Notes: a model not told the origin generated them from the letters alone. A stretch of DNA of 64,000 nucleotides from Peptostreptococcaceae bacterium (GCA_025210335.1 JAOARY010000050.1:47743-111742), one strand, 5' to 3'; counted from the stretch's first letter, positions 53,451 through 62,889 are shown. Numbers and translations are program-made.

Positions 53451-55454
53451 ATGAATAAAAGTATAAAAAATAGACTTATTATTTATTTTTCGATAATAGT
53501 TATTGGTACAATTTTACTTTTGGGGACAGCATCTATAAGAAGAGCATCAAATTCTTTGGAGGATTCAATTAATAATGATATAGCTCTTTTGGCAAATCAA
53601 ACAGCAGGAATTGTTAGAAAGGCAGCAGATATACAAATGAGGAGTTTAGAAACTTTAGGACGAAGTCCTATAATTTCAGAAGATATATATTCATTGGAAG
53701 AAAAATTAAAATATTTAAAGGATGAAGCAATTGCTAATAATCATCTAAGAATGAATTATATAGATAAAGATGGAAATGGTTATGTTACTACAGGTTCTAC
53801 TTTTGATGGATCAAGTCGTGAGTATTTCAAACTAGCGATGAAGGGAGAATCTTATATATCAGAACCTATTGTAAGTAAGGTTGATGGTTCAATTGTTATG
53901 GTTGTTTCAGCACCTATAATCAATTCTAATAATGAAATAATAGGTGCAGTTACAGCAACTAGAGATGGAAATAATTTGGGAAATATAATAAAAGATTTAA
54001 GATATGGTGAAACTGGCTATGCATATGTAATTGATGATAAAGGAATTATTATTGGGCATAAAGACCAGTCGTTAGTTAAAGAACAATATAATTTGCTTGA
54101 AAAAGCAAAAAGCGAAGATCTATTATTGGATTTAGCAGAACTTACAAAGAAAATGATTAATAGAGAAAGTGGATATGGAAATTATATGTGGACTGATGGT
54201 GCAAAGAAAATGGGTTATGCACCAATTGAAGGAACTAATTGGTCGATAGCAATAACTTCATATAGTGCTGAAAATGAAGCTCCAATAAAAAGACTTGTAT
54301 ATTTTCTTATAACATATGCAATAATAATACTTATTGTATCTATAGTTGCAATTTATTTTATTGGAAAATCAATAGCAAGACCAATATTAAAAATAGCAGA
54401 ATATACAAGAATTTTAGCAAATGGGAATTTAAATGTTTTTATAGATCAAAAACTTTTAGATAGAGAAGATGAACTTGGATCTTTAGCTAAGGATTTTAAA
54501 ACATTAAGAAGTAATTTTAAAGAATTAATAGAAAATATAATAGATTCATCTGGAATTATGTTAGATTCAGCAGTTGAATTTTCAAAATCTTCAAAACGAG
54601 CACTTGAGTCATTTGAAGAAATTTCAGATTCTGTAGATGATATAGCTAAGAATGCAACTGATCAAGCAGCTTCAACGCAAGAAGGTCTTAGTAGATCAAA
54701 TGAACTTGGTGAAGTTATAGATAGTGAAAAAGAAATGATGAATGAACTTTCAGATTCATTTTCTATGGTTGCAAATTCTGTTGAAGAAGGTATGACTATT
54801 GTAAATGATTTAGCAACAAAAACTAATGAAGGAAATGTTGCTATAAAAGAAGTCTATGAAGGAATAATAAAAACTAATGAAAGTTCAAAAGAAATAGGTA
54901 GTGCAAGTGAAACAATAGCATCTATAGCAGAACAAACTAATTTACTTGCATTAAATGCAGCAATAGAAGCAGCTAGAGCTGGAGAAATGGGTAAGGGCTT
55001 TGCTGTTGTAGCTGAAGAAGTTAGAAAATTAGCAGAACAGTCAACTCAATTTACAAATGTTATTGATGAAACTGTTAAAGAACTTTTACAAAATTCAACA
55101 TCCTCAGTTCAAAATATAGAAAAAGTTTATCAAATTATAGAAGAACAAGCTACAAAAGTAGATGAAACAAAAGAAAAATATGAAAATATAATGTCGGCAA
55201 TGAATGAATCGGAAAGTGCATCCCATGATTTAGAAAGACTAAGTGAAAATATGAAAACTAGTAAAGATACTATATTAGAGGTACTTCAAAATCTTTCTGA
55301 TATAGCACAGCAAAATGCTGCTAGCACAGAAGAAGCATCAGCTTCATCACAAGCACAAATATCATTTATGCAAGGAATTGCAAGGTCTTCACAAGATCTT
55401 GAAGATATAGCGAAGAATTTAAAAGAATTATCATCTAAATTTATTATAAAGTAA
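53451..55454 (+). CDS. Methyl-accepting chemotaxis protein (dCache sensor)
   Basis: A 667-residue transmembrane chemoreceptor. TM1 about 10-28; an extracytoplasmic dCache-type sensor about 35-275 ([54 protein letters not shown]); TM2 about 283-303; HAMP about 304-357; a long coiled-coil signalling domain with the tip [19 protein letters not shown] and then [18 protein letters not shown] 53451 after AGGAGGGG. No che or flagellar genes are in the window. The PAS-like dCache often binds amino acids or organic acids. Confidence 0.95.
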   Translation: MNKSIKNRLIIYFSIIVIGTILLLGTASIRRASNSLEDSINNDIALLANQTAGIVRKAADIQMRSLETLGRSPIISEDIYSLEEKLKYLKDEAIANNHLRMNYIDKDGNGYVTTGSTFDGSSREYFKLAMKGESYISEPIVSKVDGSIVMVVSAPIINSNNEIIGAVTATRDGNNLGNIIKDLRYGETGYAYVIDDKGIIIGHKDQSLVKEQYNLLEKAKSEDLLLDLAELTKKMINRESGYGNYMWTDGAKKMGYAPIEGTNWSIAITSYSAENEAPIKRLVYFLITYAIIILIVSIVAIYFIGKSIARPILKIAEYTRILANGNLNVFIDQKLLDREDELGSLAKDFKTLRSNFKELIENIIDSSGIMLDSAVEFSKSSKRALESFEEISDSVDDIAKNATDQAASTQEGLSRSNELGEVIDSEKEMMNELSDSFSMVANSVEEGMTIVNDLATKTNEGNVAIKEVYEGIIKTNESSKEIGSASETIASIAEQTNLLALNAAIEAARAGEMGKGFAVVAEEVRKLAEQSTQFTNVIDETVKELLQNSTSSVQNIEKVYQIIEEQATKVDETKEKYENIMSAMNESESASHDLERLSENMKTSKDTILEVLQNLSDIAQQNAASTEEASASSQAQISFMQGIARSSQDLEDIAKNLKELSSKFIIK

Positions 55455-55467
55455 TTCTTTAATTAAG

Positions 55468-55519
55468 AAAAAATGCTAAATAAAATTAAAATTTTATTTA
55501 GCATTTTTATTTTTTTTAT
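55468..55519. terminator. Bidirectional intrinsic terminator
   Basis: AAAAATGCTAAATAAAATT and its inverse, then TTTATTTTTTTT; between the chemoreceptor and the Mrr-type gene. Confidence 0.9.
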
Positions 55520-55521
55520 TA

Positions 55522-55998
55522 TCATAATCTTGCTTTTTTTATTTTCTCTTTTAATATATCTCTATCCCATAATTCTACATTATTCGATTTTGCTAATTCT
55601 ATTGCAGATCTTGTGAAATAATTATTTGTTATTACTAATGTTTTATTGCAATTATAATGTTTTTTTCCAGCAACAACTTGTTGAACTGCACTATTACCAA
55701 CTTTATTTTTATACCTTTTGGTTTGAACTGCAATTTTTTTTAAGCCTTTTTTAGCAACAATATCAATACCTTGATCATTTGAAGCTTTCGTTGTTTCTGC
55801 TTTATAACCAAGTCTTCGAAGTAAATAAGCATTAAATTCTTCAAATGCAATACCATCCATATTATCAATTTTTCGCATTGAAAATCTTTTTTTGGGGGCA
55901 TTTTTATAACCTGCCCATATTATGAAAAATACAAGTATTATTGTACATATACCTGTTATAAAGTATTTTTCTTGAAGCAAACTCTTAAAAAAATCCAT
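55522..55998 (-). CDS. Membrane-anchored Mrr-type (PD-(D/E)XK) nuclease-like protein
   Basis: A 158-residue protein with one N-terminal TM segment (about 12-31, FITGICTIILVFFIIWAGY). A restriction endonuclease-type Mrr_cat domain follows: DGIAFEEFNAYLLRRLGYKA (catalytic Glu helix), SNDQGIDIVAKKG (Asp) and KIAVQTKRYKNKVG (QxK). All three expected catalytic positions are present. No partner methyltransferase or specificity gene is adjacent. Homologues with one or two TM segments are common in Firmicutes and Proteobacteria; role unknown, perhaps against incoming DNA at the membrane. Confidence 0.85.
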   Translation of the reverse strand: MDFFKSLLQEKYFITGICTIILVFFIIWAGYKNAPKKRFSMRKIDNMDGIAFEEFNAYLLRRLGYKAETTKASNDQGIDIVAKKGLKKIAVQTKRYKNKVGNSAVQQVVAGKKHYNCNKTLVITNNYFTRSAIELAKSNNVELWDRDILKEKIKKARL

Positions 55999-56079
55999 TT
56001 TAAATCCTCACTTTTAAAATTAAATTATACAATAGTATTATAATGCTTTTTTTTTAAAATAACAAATAAGATAATTTTA

Positions 56080-56140
56080 TTAAGCAAAAATTATTTATTG
56101 ATAAATATTTAAGCAAAAGATTATTAATTGAAAATGATAT
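56080..56140. repeat. Imperfect tandem repeat upstream of the methyltransferase gene
   Basis: Two ~30-base units beginning TTAAGCAAAA and continuing ATTATTTATTGATAAATAT and GATTATTAATTGAAAATGA respectively, back to back. The second unit contains the left arm of an inverted repeat (56114-56122 with 56160-56168). Confidence 0.5.
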
Positions 56141-56145
56141 TATTA

Positions 56146-56175
56146 TTTACATCATTATTAATCTTTTGTTATTAT
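56146..56175 (+). promoter_or_regulatory. Putative promoter of the methyltransferase gene
   Basis: TTTACA, 18-base spacer, TATTAT. The spacer contains the right arm AATCTTTTG of the inverted repeat. Confidence 0.4.
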
Positions 56176-56249
56176 ATACTAAGATGATATATGTAGATTA
56201 GAAATGAAAATAACTATAAGATTTGGATAGGAAAGGTGTATTAAATAAT

Positions 56250-57410
56250 ATGAAAAAACAAAATGTAGAGAAATTGAATTTGTTTCTTAGTGGTCTTGAC
56301 AATAGAGTTAGAGAGAATGAAAAATTTTTTAAATTAATAAATGTTTATTTTAAATCAGGAAGAAAAACATTTAAATCTGTAATAAAATTAAAGAATAATT
56401 TATTTGAATTTAAAGTAGATGGAAAATCTGAACAATTTAATTTTTCAGATTTGATAATAGCAATTAAAAGAGAATGTTTAAAATATGATTCTATAAAAAT
56501 AGAGTATATAGAAAGAGGAACGACTATAGTAATAGAAGGCGATGACAAAAATGTCAATATAAAATATGTTGATAACAATGATATAGTATCAACTATGGAT
56601 GAAAATAATATTGTAGAAAATGATAGAAAATATTATGTAAAAGTAGGACAAGCTAATGAATTATTAAAAGAAATTGGTGTACTAACTAAAGAGGGTAAAC
56701 TAAAAAATGATATGATAAGAAAGTATAATCAAATAGATCATTTTGTTGAATTATTAGATAAAGTATTAAATGATATAAAAAATATAAATAAAAATGAAAT
56801 AACTATTGTAGATTGTGCTTGTGGAAAATCATATTTAAGTTTTGTTCTTAATTATTATATAAAAGAAGTATTAAAGAAAAATTGTCATTTTATATGTATA
56901 GATAATTCAAAAACAGTAATAGAAAAATCAAAGCAGATGGCAAAGAATTTATCATATAATAATATGGATTTTATCAATGAAGATATAGTGACATATAATA
57001 TGGATGATGAAATTGATATATTAATGAGTTTACACGCTTGTGATACAGCTACAGATATGGCAATAGCTCTTGGTATAAGAAACAATGCAAAAGCTATAAT
57101 ATCGGTTCCTTGTTGCCATAAGGAGTTTTTAAGCCAATACAAATATGATAATTTAAATTCTATATTTAAACATAATATATTTAAAAAGAGATTTGCTGAT
57201 TTAATGACAGATGGTTTAAGAACATTATTTTTAGAAGGTCATGGATATGATGTTTCTGCACTTGAATATATATCTCCTTTAGATACACCAAAAAATTTAA
57301 TGATAAGAGCTATAAAAACTAAAGATAAGAATAAAGATATATTAAATGAATATAAAAGATTACAATCAGAGTTTAATACAAGTTTAACTCTTGATAAATT
57401 AGTTTATTAA
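56250..57410 (+). CDS. SAM-dependent methyltransferase, Methyltransf_32-like
   Basis: A 386-residue protein. The N-terminal ~170 residues are a separate alpha/beta part (KFFKLINVYFKSGRKTFKS; VGQANELLKEIGVLTKEG). The C-terminal class I methyltransferase has ITIVDCACGKSYLSFVLNYY (SAM loop), FICIDNSKTVIEKSK, ILMSLHACDTATDMAIALGI and ISVPCCHKEFL. The CACGKSYLSF and HACDTATD blocks match Methyltransf_32, a group of proposed RNA/tRNA methyltransferases. ATG 56250 is 11 bases after AAAGGTG; an in-frame TTG at 56223 has no SD. Substrate unknown. Confidence 0.8.
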   Translation: MKKQNVEKLNLFLSGLDNRVRENEKFFKLINVYFKSGRKTFKSVIKLKNNLFEFKVDGKSEQFNFSDLIIAIKRECLKYDSIKIEYIERGTTIVIEGDDKNVNIKYVDNNDIVSTMDENNIVENDRKYYVKVGQANELLKEIGVLTKEGKLKNDMIRKYNQIDHFVELLDKVLNDIKNINKNEITIVDCACGKSYLSFVLNYYIKEVLKKNCHFICIDNSKTVIEKSKQMAKNLSYNNMDFINEDIVTYNMDDEIDILMSLHACDTATDMAIALGIRNNAKAIISVPCCHKEFLSQYKYDNLNSIFKHNIFKKRFADLMTDGLRTLFLEGHGYDVSALEYISPLDTPKNLMIRAIKTKDKNKDILNEYKRLQSEFNTSLTLDKLVY

Positions 57411-57453
57411 TTTATAATTTTTAGAAAGGAGATAGCTTTTAAGCTTATAAAAA

Positions 57454-57924
57454 ATGAGAGAAATTATTATTGAGGGCAAAAAAAATATTATAAAGAGTAG
57501 CTTTATAAAAGAAAAAATAAATTTAATATCAGAAGTTCAAATTGTAAATGATATATCAAGCAAAAATAAAGATGGGCTTATGTTTTTTGATTGTAAAGTA
57601 AAAGATATATTAAGTATAAAAGATGATTTAGGCGAAGATGATATAGAACAGATGCAAGATGAAGATGATTTAGAAATTGTGGCAATTGATAGTTTTAATC
57701 TTAATCAAATATCTATATATTTAAAACATTTGATGGAATTAACACTTATGGATATGTTAGAAGATTTTTTAGAATTAGATATAAAAACTTATTTAGAAAT
57801 ATATGATTTCAATCATGATTTTAGTCAAATGAAATTTGTAATAGGAATAGCTTTTGATGATATATCGATACTTAAATTAAGAAGTTATATAAATGATTAT
57901 ACAAAAGTTTTATCAGCTGTATAA
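57454..57924 (+). CDS. Unrecognised cytosolic protein
   Basis: A 156-residue protein I cannot assign. It has no TM segment or signal. The first third is basic/mixed (REIIIEGKKNIIKSSFIKEK), followed by an acidic run (DDLGEDDIEQMQDEDDLEIV, about 58-77) and a leucine-rich helical part (NQISIYLKHLMELTLMDMLE). It follows the methyltransferase by 43 bases and is probably co-transcribed. The nearest SD (AAAGGAG) is about 22 bases from the ATG; an in-frame stop 3 bases upstream of the codon before the ATG excludes an upstream extension. A weak AGCT/AGCT hairpin lies between. Confidence 0.7.
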   Translation: MREIIIEGKKNIIKSSFIKEKINLISEVQIVNDISSKNKDGLMFFDCKVKDILSIKDDLGEDDIEQMQDEDDLEIVAIDSFNLNQISIYLKHLMELTLMDMLEDFLELDIKTYLEIYDFNHDFSQMKFVIGIAFDDISILKLRSYINDYTKVLSAV

Positions 57925-57935
57925 AAAAGAACATA

Positions 57936-57975
57936 AAAAAAGTTTCAAAATCGTTAGATTTTGAAACTTTTTCTA
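57936..57975. terminator. Bidirectional intrinsic terminator
   Basis: A perfect 16-bp stem AAAAAGTTTCAAAATC with its inverse and a GTTA loop; between the unrecognised gene (plus) and rpmB (minus). Confidence 0.93.
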
Positions 57976-57987
57976 TTTATAAAAAGA

Positions 57988-58179
57988 CTATATAGCTCTT
58001 TCTACTTTACCTGAACGTAAACATCTTGTACAAACATTAATTCTTTGAACAGAACCATTTATAACAGCCTTAACTCTTCTTAAGTTAGGAGCCCATGTTC
58101 TTTTATTATGACGGTTAGAGTGAGTGACATTATGTCCTGAAACCATCCCTTTATTACAAACTGAACAAACTCTTGCCAT
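57988..58179 (-). CDS. rpmB: 50S ribosomal protein L28
   Basis: A 63-residue basic ribosomal protein with MARVCSVCNKGMVSGHNVTH, then SNRHNKRTWAPNLRRVKAV and INVCTRCLRSGKV. It is the zinc-binding form, with two Cys pairs (CxxC at 5-8 and near 51-54). GGAGGTG before the ATG. Divergent from asp23, the standard Clostridia order. Confidence 0.97.
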   Translation of the reverse strand: MARVCSVCNKGMVSGHNVTHSNRHNKRTWAPNLRRVKAVINGSVQRINVCTRCLRSGKVERAI

Positions 58180-58303
58180 TTTGCTTACACCTCCTTTTAT
58201 TACAAAATAGCCATTGAAAACATATTTATATTATCACAAATACGACATCTTGGCAAGTGAATTTAAATATATTAATAAAAAAACATAGCTAAAACTTTGT
58301 AAT

Positions 58304-58334
58304 ATCAATATATTGTTTTTTATTAATATATTGA
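58304..58334. repeat. Inverted repeat in the rpmB-asp23 divergent region
   Basis: ATCAATATATT (58304-58314) is exactly inverted at 58324-58334. It may be an operator or simply an AT-rich dyad; it lies 12 bases before the asp23 extended -10. Confidence 0.5.
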
Positions 58335-58345
58335 TGGCTTGTCTA

Positions 58346-58354
58346 TGGTATAAT
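58346..58354 (+). promoter_or_regulatory. Extended -10 promoter element for asp23-fakA
   Basis: TG-G-TATAAT, about 100 bases before the asp23 start. No clear -35. Confidence 0.5.
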
Positions 58355-58363
58355 ACTATTAGG

Positions 58364-58401
58364 AAACTATAAATTTATTAAATTTTATAGTTTTTATTTA
58401 T
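58364..58401 (+). terminator. Terminator-like hairpin in the asp23 leader
   Basis: AAACTATAA pairs with TTATAGTTT around a 12-base loop with further ATTT/AAAT pairing, followed by TTATTTATTTT. It lies between the promoter and the gene, so it may attenuate. Confidence 0.4.
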
Positions 58402-58452
58402 TTTGATATAAATAGTTTAATTTAATATAAAAAATAAATAGGAGGAATATTT

Positions 58453-58809
58453 ATGACTGGAAGAATAAATAATGAATATGGAAATATTATTATAGAAAAT
58501 GATGTAGTAGCAAAAGTAGCCAGTCAAGCGGCTACAGAATGCTATGGTGTAGTAGGAATGGCATCAAAATCAAAAACAACAGGAATTGTAGAGCTTTTGA
58601 TGAATGAACATAAAAGTAAAGGTGTAAAAGTTATTGTAGAAGAAGAAAATGTATATATAACTATATATGTAATAGTTCAATATGGGACTAAAATTTCTGA
58701 AGTTGCAAATTCTATGATTGACAGAGTTAAATATATGGTTGAAAAGTTTACAGGACTTAAAGTAAAAAAAATAGATATAAATATACAAGGTGTAAGGGTA
58801 AGTAAATAA
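58453..58809 (+). CDS. Asp23/Gls24 family envelope stress protein
   Basis: A 118-residue protein with the Asp23 core: YGNIIIENDVVAKVASQAAT, ECYGVVGMAS, VKVIVEEENVYITIYVIVQY and IDINIQGVRV. It probably associates with the cytoplasmic membrane or supports the FakA pathway; the asp23-fakA pair (yloU-yloV) is conserved. AGGAGGA before the ATG. Confidence 0.95.
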   Translation: MTGRINNEYGNIIIENDVVAKVASQAATECYGVVGMASKSKTTGIVELLMNEHKSKGVKVIVEEENVYITIYVIVQYGTKISEVANSMIDRVKYMVEKFTGLKVKKIDINIQGVRVSK

Positions 58810-58822
58810 GGAGGATATTGTT

Positions 58823-60445
58823 TTGAATATTATAAATGCTAAATTGTTTAAGGACATGATTATTTCAGGAGGTAATAATCTAACAAATAATAGAGATTTG
58901 GTAGATAGACTAAATGTATTTCCTGTTCCAGATGGAGATACAGGAACAAATATGTCTTTGACAATTAATTATGCTTTAAAAGAATTAGAAAAGGTAACAC
59001 AATTAACAGTTTCTAATCTTTCTAAAGCTGTTTCAAAAGGCTCTTTAATGGGAGCTAGAGGAAATTCAGGTGTTATATTATCTCAGATATTAAGAGGTTT
59101 GGCAAAAGGTTTAGAAGGCAAAGAAGATATAAATATAGAAGATTTAGCAGTTGCATTTAAGGAATCTTCAGATACTGCATATAAAGCTGTAATAAAACCA
59201 ATAGAAGGAACTATTTTAACGGTTGTTAGAGAAAGTGGAGAGTATGCGATAGAAAACTATACAGATGAAAAAGATATTAAAGTATTTTTTGAAAAAATAT
59301 TAAATAGATCATTAGAGTCATTAAATAATACTCCTAATTTGTTAAAGGTTTTAAAAGAAGCTAATGTTGTTGATTCTGGAGGAAAGGGATTATTTCTTTT
59401 TTATGAAGGAATGTACAAGGCTTTAATAGGTGAAAAAATAGATTTAAAAGAAAAAGATGAACAAGAAGAAAATAAAAATGAAAAAAAATCAATTGCTATG
59501 GATGCAAAAGATATTAAGTTTTTATATTGTACAGAATTTATACTGCAAACAACTAAGATAACATATAATGAAATCAAAGAAAAGATAGAAGATATGGGAG
59601 ATAGTTTAGTTGTTGTTGGTGATGAGGATATAATAAAAGTCCATATACACACAAATAATCCAGGAAAAGCATTAGAAATAGCTACTGCTTATGGAGAATT
59701 AAAAACGATAAAAATAGAAAATATGAAAGATCAACATGAAAATACTCTGTTAGAAATGGATGAAGCTAAAAAAGAAGTAGCAATTACTAAAAAATATGGA
59801 ATAATATCTGTTTCGATGGGAGAAGGAATTAATAAGATATTAAAAGATTTTAATGTGGATCATATAATATCTGGTGGACAAACTATGAATCCTTCAACTA
59901 ATGATTTTATGGATGCTATAAATAAAATTCCAGCAGAGAATATAATTATTTATCCAAACAATAGTAATATAATAATGGCTGCTAATCAAACTAAGACTTT
60001 AACTGATAAAAATATAATAGTTATACCTACAAAAAATGTATTCCAAAATTTCGTATCTTTAATGAGCTTTAATGAAGAATTAGAAGTTGAGGAAATTGAA
60101 GAAATACTAAATGAAGACCTAGATAGTCCAAAGGTTGGTCAAGTAACTTATGCAGTTAGAAAAACTAATATTAATGGTCTAGATATAAATGTGGATGATA
60201 TAATAGGAATTGGTCAAAAGGAAATTAAGGTTTGCGGAAGTGATATAAATGAAGTTTCAATAGATCTTGTTAAATCACTTATAGATGAAGATAGCGAAAT
60301 GATAACTTTATTATATGGAGAAGATATAAATGAAGAAAAAGCCAATGAGATGGTAGAAGAGTTAGAAGGGTTGTATCCGAATTTAGATATTGAACTTTAT
60401 TATGGTGGACAACCAGTATATTATTATATGTTTTCAATTGAGTAA
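58823..60445 (+). CDS. fakA: FakA-type fatty acid kinase (DAK2 + DegV-like domains)
   Basis: A 540-residue protein. The N-terminal DhaL/DAK2 domain (1-200) has VFPVPDGDTGTNMSLTINYA (Mg2+-ATP Asp cluster), KGSLMGARGNSGVILSQILRG and VVDSGGKGLFLFYEG. The middle and C-terminal part (FakA domain, about 230-540) is DegV-like, with SVSMGEGINKI and SGGQTMNPSTNDFMDAI. FakA phosphorylates fatty acids held by FakB for phospholipid synthesis; no fakB is visible in the window. TTG start after AAGGAGGA. Confidence 0.93.
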   Translation: MNIINAKLFKDMIISGGNNLTNNRDLVDRLNVFPVPDGDTGTNMSLTINYALKELEKVTQLTVSNLSKAVSKGSLMGARGNSGVILSQILRGLAKGLEGKEDINIEDLAVAFKESSDTAYKAVIKPIEGTILTVVRESGEYAIENYTDEKDIKVFFEKILNRSLESLNNTPNLLKVLKEANVVDSGGKGLFLFYEGMYKALIGEKIDLKEKDEQEENKNEKKSIAMDAKDIKFLYCTEFILQTTKITYNEIKEKIEDMGDSLVVVGDEDIIKVHIHTNNPGKALEIATAYGELKTIKIENMKDQHENTLLEMDEAKKEVAITKKYGIISVSMGEGINKILKDFNVDHIISGGQTMNPSTNDFMDAINKIPAENIIIYPNNSNIIMAANQTKTLTDKNIIVIPTKNVFQNFVSLMSFNEELEVEEIEEILNEDLDSPKVGQVTYAVRKTNINGLDINVDDIIGIGQKEIKVCGSDINEVSIDLVKSLIDEDSEMITLLYGEDINEEKANEMVEELEGLYPNLDIELYYGGQPVYYYMFSIE

Positions 60446-60473
60446 AAGACACTTTTAAAGTGTCTTTTTATTT
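60446..60473 (+). terminator. Intrinsic terminator after fakA
   Basis: AAAAGACACTTT/AAAGTGTCTTTTT hairpin; the T-run runs toward the SD of the lytS-type gene. Confidence 0.8.
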
Positions 60474-60488
60474 TAAAAGGAGAGTAAT

Positions 60489-62153
60489 ATGGGGCTTTTG
60501 AGACATTTGATTAATAATTTAGGATATTTAATAGTTATATCTTTTTTGATATCAAGACTAAGAAGTTTTAAAAAAATAATAGGAAGAGATAATTTTGATA
60601 AAAAAGATTTTTTTTATTTAGGTGTTATTTTTGGAATTATGGGTATCATTGGTACTTATGTTGGTATAGATGTAAAGGGCGCAATTGCTAATACAAGAAA
60701 TATAGGTGTTATAGTAGGTGGAATACTTTGTGGACCAATTGTAGGTGTATTATCAGGAATAATAGCTGCTATTCATAGAATAGTAATAGATGTTAACGGT
60801 ATAACATCATTACCTTGTTCGATAGCTACAATATTGGGAGGTATTCTTTCTGGGTTTATGTATAAGAAGGTAGATGTAAAAAACAGAAAAATTTATGGAT
60901 TTTTGATAGGAATAATAGTTGAAAATATAAGTATGGGTTTTATACTTATTTATTCAAAGCCTTTTATGTTAGCATTAGAAATAGTAAAGACAATATATAT
61001 TCCTATGATTTTGGTTAATGCAATTGGTGTATTTATGGTCATATTAATAATTGAAAAATTATTTGAAGAAAAAGAAAGTATTGCAGGTAAAGAAGCTAAA
61101 TTAGCATTAGAAATTGCAAATAAAACGTTGCCATTGTTTAGAGATTTTAACGAATATTCTTTTTTTAATGTCTGTAAAATAATAAGGATGTCAGTAGATG
61201 CTTATTTGGTTGTAATAACAGATAAAGATAAAATTTTAGCAAGCTCAAATGAAGGTCAAAAACTTAATTTGAAAGGCAATAAGATAAAGTCAGATGAAAC
61301 AAAATTTGTATTAAAAACGGGGAAACAAAAAACTGTAATAAGTGAAGATGGTTTTGATTGTGATAATATAAAAGGTATTTCAAAATCTGGAATAATAGTG
61401 CCTTTAACAGATGGAGATGAAATTACAGGAAGTTTAAAAATATATTTTAAATCATTAGATGGACTTGGTTATAGAGAGAAATATTTAGCACTGGGTTTAT
61501 CAGATTTAATATCAACTCAGATTCAACTTTTAAAAATACAAAATCTAAAAGATTTAGCTAATGAAGCAGAAATAAAAGCATTGCAAAATCAAATTAATCC
61601 ACATTTTTTATTTAATGCATTAAATACAATAGTTAGTTTTATAAGAATTAAACCAGAAAAAGCAAGAGAGCTTATAATAGATTTATCAACTTATTTAAGA
61701 TATAATATTGAAAATGCAAATAACTTAGTTGATATAAAAAAAGAATTACAGCAGATTAGAGCTTATGTAAATATTGAAAAAGCAAGATTTAAAGATAAGA
61801 TAAATGTAATATATAATTATGATTCGAACTTGGATTTAAAAATACCAAGTTTAATAATACAACCTCTTGTTGAAAATTCTATTAAACATGGAATTTTAAA
61901 ATCGGATAATAAAGGTGATATAGAAATTGAAATAAAAAAAATTGATAGTGGATATAAAATAACAGTATTTGATAATGGCATAGGAATATCAAAAGATAGA
62001 ATAAACCTAATAAAAACAAATAAATTAGATAAAAAACATATAGGTCTTTTTAATGTAAGTAAAAGACTAAAATTATTATATGATGAAGATTTAAGTATTG
62101 AGAGTGTGGATGATGGGATTTTAGGAACTAAAATAAGCTTCTATGTTAGATAA
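60489..62153 (+). CDS. LytS/BtsS-type sensor histidine kinase
   Basis: A 554-residue membrane kinase. The N-terminal 5TMR-LYT region (about 5-195) has GIIGTYVGIDVKGAIANTR, GGILCGPIVGVLSGIIAAIH and CSIATILGGILSGF. A GAF-like domain lies about 210-345. The LytS-type His-kinase has QINPHFLFNALNTI (phospho-His about 372) and a HATPase with IIQPLVENSIKHGI and DNGIGIS. AAGGAG before the ATG. With the following LytTR regulator and CstA transporter it matches the BtsSR-BtsT layout, in which the kinase responds to extracellular pyruvate; the ligand here is inferred. Confidence 0.94.
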   Translation: MGLLRHLINNLGYLIVISFLISRLRSFKKIIGRDNFDKKDFFYLGVIFGIMGIIGTYVGIDVKGAIANTRNIGVIVGGILCGPIVGVLSGIIAAIHRIVIDVNGITSLPCSIATILGGILSGFMYKKVDVKNRKIYGFLIGIIVENISMGFILIYSKPFMLALEIVKTIYIPMILVNAIGVFMVILIIEKLFEEKESIAGKEAKLALEIANKTLPLFRDFNEYSFFNVCKIIRMSVDAYLVVITDKDKILASSNEGQKLNLKGNKIKSDETKFVLKTGKQKTVISEDGFDCDNIKGISKSGIIVPLTDGDEITGSLKIYFKSLDGLGYREKYLALGLSDLISTQIQLLKIQNLKDLANEAEIKALQNQINPHFLFNALNTIVSFIRIKPEKARELIIDLSTYLRYNIENANNLVDIKKELQQIRAYVNIEKARFKDKINVIYNYDSNLDLKIPSLIIQPLVENSIKHGILKSDNKGDIEIEIKKIDSGYKITVFDNGIGISKDRINLIKTNKLDKKHIGLFNVSKRLKLLYDEDLSIESVDDGILGTKISFYVR

Positions 62154-62166
62154 AGGAGGAGTTTTT

Positions 62167-62889
62167 TTGAATTGTATTATAGTTGATGATGAATATCCAT
62201 CAAGAGAAGAACTAAAATATTTTATAAGCAATTTTAGTTCAATAAAAATAATTGAAGAGTTTGAAAATGCTAAAGAGGCATATGAATTTATAAAAGAAAA
62301 GAAAGTGGATATAATTTTTTTGGATATAAATATGCCCAAATTAGATGGTATGAGTTTTTCAAAAATAATATCAAATTTGCAAATGGATTTTAAAATAGTT
62401 TTTATAACAGCATATAAAGATTATGCTGTTGAAGCTTTTGAAGTTAAAGCTTTTGATTATATATTAAAGCCTTATTCTAATGAGAGAATAATAAATACTT
62501 TAAATGAATTAGAAAAAGATAATAAAAAAGATGATATAGATGTAGATTTATATAAAAATGAAAAGATAACATTGTATAAAGATGACAAAATGATTGTTTT
62601 AAATTTTAATGATATATACTATTGTGAATCATGCGATAGAGGAACTACAGTATATATAAAAAATGATATACTTAAAGGAAATTATAAAATATCAGAATTT
62701 ATAAATATACTTCCTCAAAATAAATTTATAAGAACACATAAATCTTATATAGTGAATATTGATAAAATAATAGAAATAATACCATGGTTTAATAGCACTT
62801 ATAATTTAAAAATAAAAGATTATGAAGAAACGATTCCCGTAAGTAGAAATAATATTAAGAAATTTAAAGAACTTATGAATATAAAATGA
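62167..62889 (+). CDS. LytTR-family response regulator
   Basis: A 240-residue regulator. The receiver domain is 1-120: CIIVDDEYPSREELKYFI (acidic pocket), VDIIFLDINMPKLDGMSF (phospho-Asp about 52), VFITAYKDYAVEAFEV and FDYILKPYS (Lys). The C-terminal LytTR DNA-binding domain is about 135-238: YCESCDRGTTVYIKN, FIRTHKSYIVNIDKI and IPVSRNNIKKFKE. The TTG at 62167 has AAAGGAGGA 6 bases upstream; an in-frame ATG at 62143 overlaps the kinase gene and has no SD. It likely activates cstA. Confidence 0.94.
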   Translation: MNCIIVDDEYPSREELKYFISNFSSIKIIEEFENAKEAYEFIKEKKVDIIFLDINMPKLDGMSFSKIISNLQMDFKIVFITAYKDYAVEAFEVKAFDYILKPYSNERIINTLNELEKDNKKDDIDVDLYKNEKITLYKDDKMIVLNFNDIYYCESCDRGTTVYIKNDILKGNYKISEFINILPQNKFIRTHKSYIVNIDKIIEIIPWFNSTYNLKIKDYEETIPVSRNNIKKFKELMNIK

